Origin: Candidatus Cloacimonadota bacterium
GTDB taxonomy: Bacteria > Cloacimonadota > Cloacimonadia > Cloacimonadales > JAIOQZ01
DNA length: 7,141 nt
Reading direction: 5' to 3'
Assembly: GCA_021106755.1 (NCBI GenBank)
Contig: JAIOTM010000009.1
Span: 1-7,141 of the forward strand
Positions 7,061-7,141 of the stretch are shown here, in pieces. Each line of letters starts with the position of its first letter. Positions within the stretch are counted from its first letter, which is position 1. The notes under the pieces are model-generated. The model saw nothing but the letters and a program-made list of their open reading frames with translations. It was not told where the DNA came from and ran no database searches. The position numbers and the translations under genes are program-made.

Positions 7061-7092
7061 ACCACCAAGCATACCGTTCGGTACTTGGCGGT
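7061..7092 (-). ncRNA. Group II intron domain V (catalytic hairpin)
   Basis: The 32-nt minus-strand hairpin has a 9-bp lower stem, ACCGCCAAG with CTTGGTGGT including one G-U wobble. A two-base TG bulge on the 3' side precedes a 4-bp upper stem, TACC with GGTA, closed by GAAC. A nine-pair lower stem, a 3' dinucleotide bulge and a capped short upper stem are the domain V signature. The triad would be CGC (the middle G in the wobble pair), a known alternative to AGC. Confidence 0.8.
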
Positions 7093-7141
7093 TCAATAGA
7101 ATTAACATACTCGTGCATATACGTCTGACAGAAACGTAAGC

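Larger units (their letters stand above)
7017..7141 (-). mobile_element. Group II intron, 3' end only (continues past right edge)
   Basis: The minus strand carries a domain V-like hairpin followed by a domain VI-like hairpin with a bulged adenosine, and a terminal ...CTCGAT fitting the group II intron 3' consensus AY. Group II introns are self-splicing ribozymes that move by reverse splicing and reverse transcription with an intron-encoded maturase. Domains I-IV and any maturase gene would lie to the right of the window. The 47 bases beyond domain V hold no recognisable maturase sequence. The intron points the same way as the genes. Its predicted 3' exon (7016 downward) has stops in all three frames within about 40 bases, so the insertion is between genes or at the very end of an upstream gene. 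The intron class and whether it is complete cannot be judged here. Confidence 0.8.

Noticed and set aside
6617..7099. Plus-strand open frame of 160 codons at the right end
   Set aside because: It runs antisense through the six-helix membrane gene, then across the repeat-rich gap and the intron domain VI and V hairpins. Its composition matches no protein family I know, so it is a shadow frame.
7095..7141. C-terminus of an intron-encoded maturase at the right edge
   Set aside because: An open minus-strand frame does cross this stretch, but it reads through domains V and VI and shows no maturase motif in the few residues visible, so no coding call is justified.

Overview
The window reads as ordinary bacterial chromosome from a Gram-negative, flagellated or otherwise chemotactic bacterium. 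KdsB (CMP-Kdo synthesis for lipopolysaccharide) implies a Kdo-containing outer membrane, and a large methyl-accepting chemotaxis protein implies a chemosensory array. Base composition is moderately AT-rich. I cannot name the phylum from sequence reading alone; an anaerobic deltaproteobacterial or FCB-type lineage would fit but is a guess.

All five protein genes lie on the minus strand, so transcription runs from right to left. From the right: (1) 7017-7141 is the 3' end of a group II intron, with a foldable domain V and a domain VI carrying a bulged adenosine; the rest of the intron lies beyond the right edge. (2) 6883-7016 is a non-coding stretch rich in inverted repeats, with a possible promoter. 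(3) A six-helix membrane protein resembling ECF-transporter S components overlaps by 26 nt (4) an AI-2E/PerM-family membrane protein. (5) After an 83-nt gap with a possible promoter comes mnmG (tRNA wobble-uridine modification), which overlaps by 14 nt (6) kdsB. (7) After a 140-nt gap with a good sigma70-type promoter comes a chemoreceptor with two Cache domains and a long HAMP array. It runs off the left edge before its signalling tip.

The two overlapping pairs suggest translational coupling within each pair. The genes do not form one obvious pathway: they mix envelope or membrane functions, tRNA modification and LPS sugar activation, and the chemoreceptor appears to be a separate transcription unit. 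The least ordinary signal is the group II intron end, which is recognisable from RNA structure alone because no intron-encoded reverse transcriptase is inside the window. I found no tRNA, rRNA, CRISPR array or complete insertion sequence, and no wholly new system. There is no gene-free stretch longer than about 260 bases.
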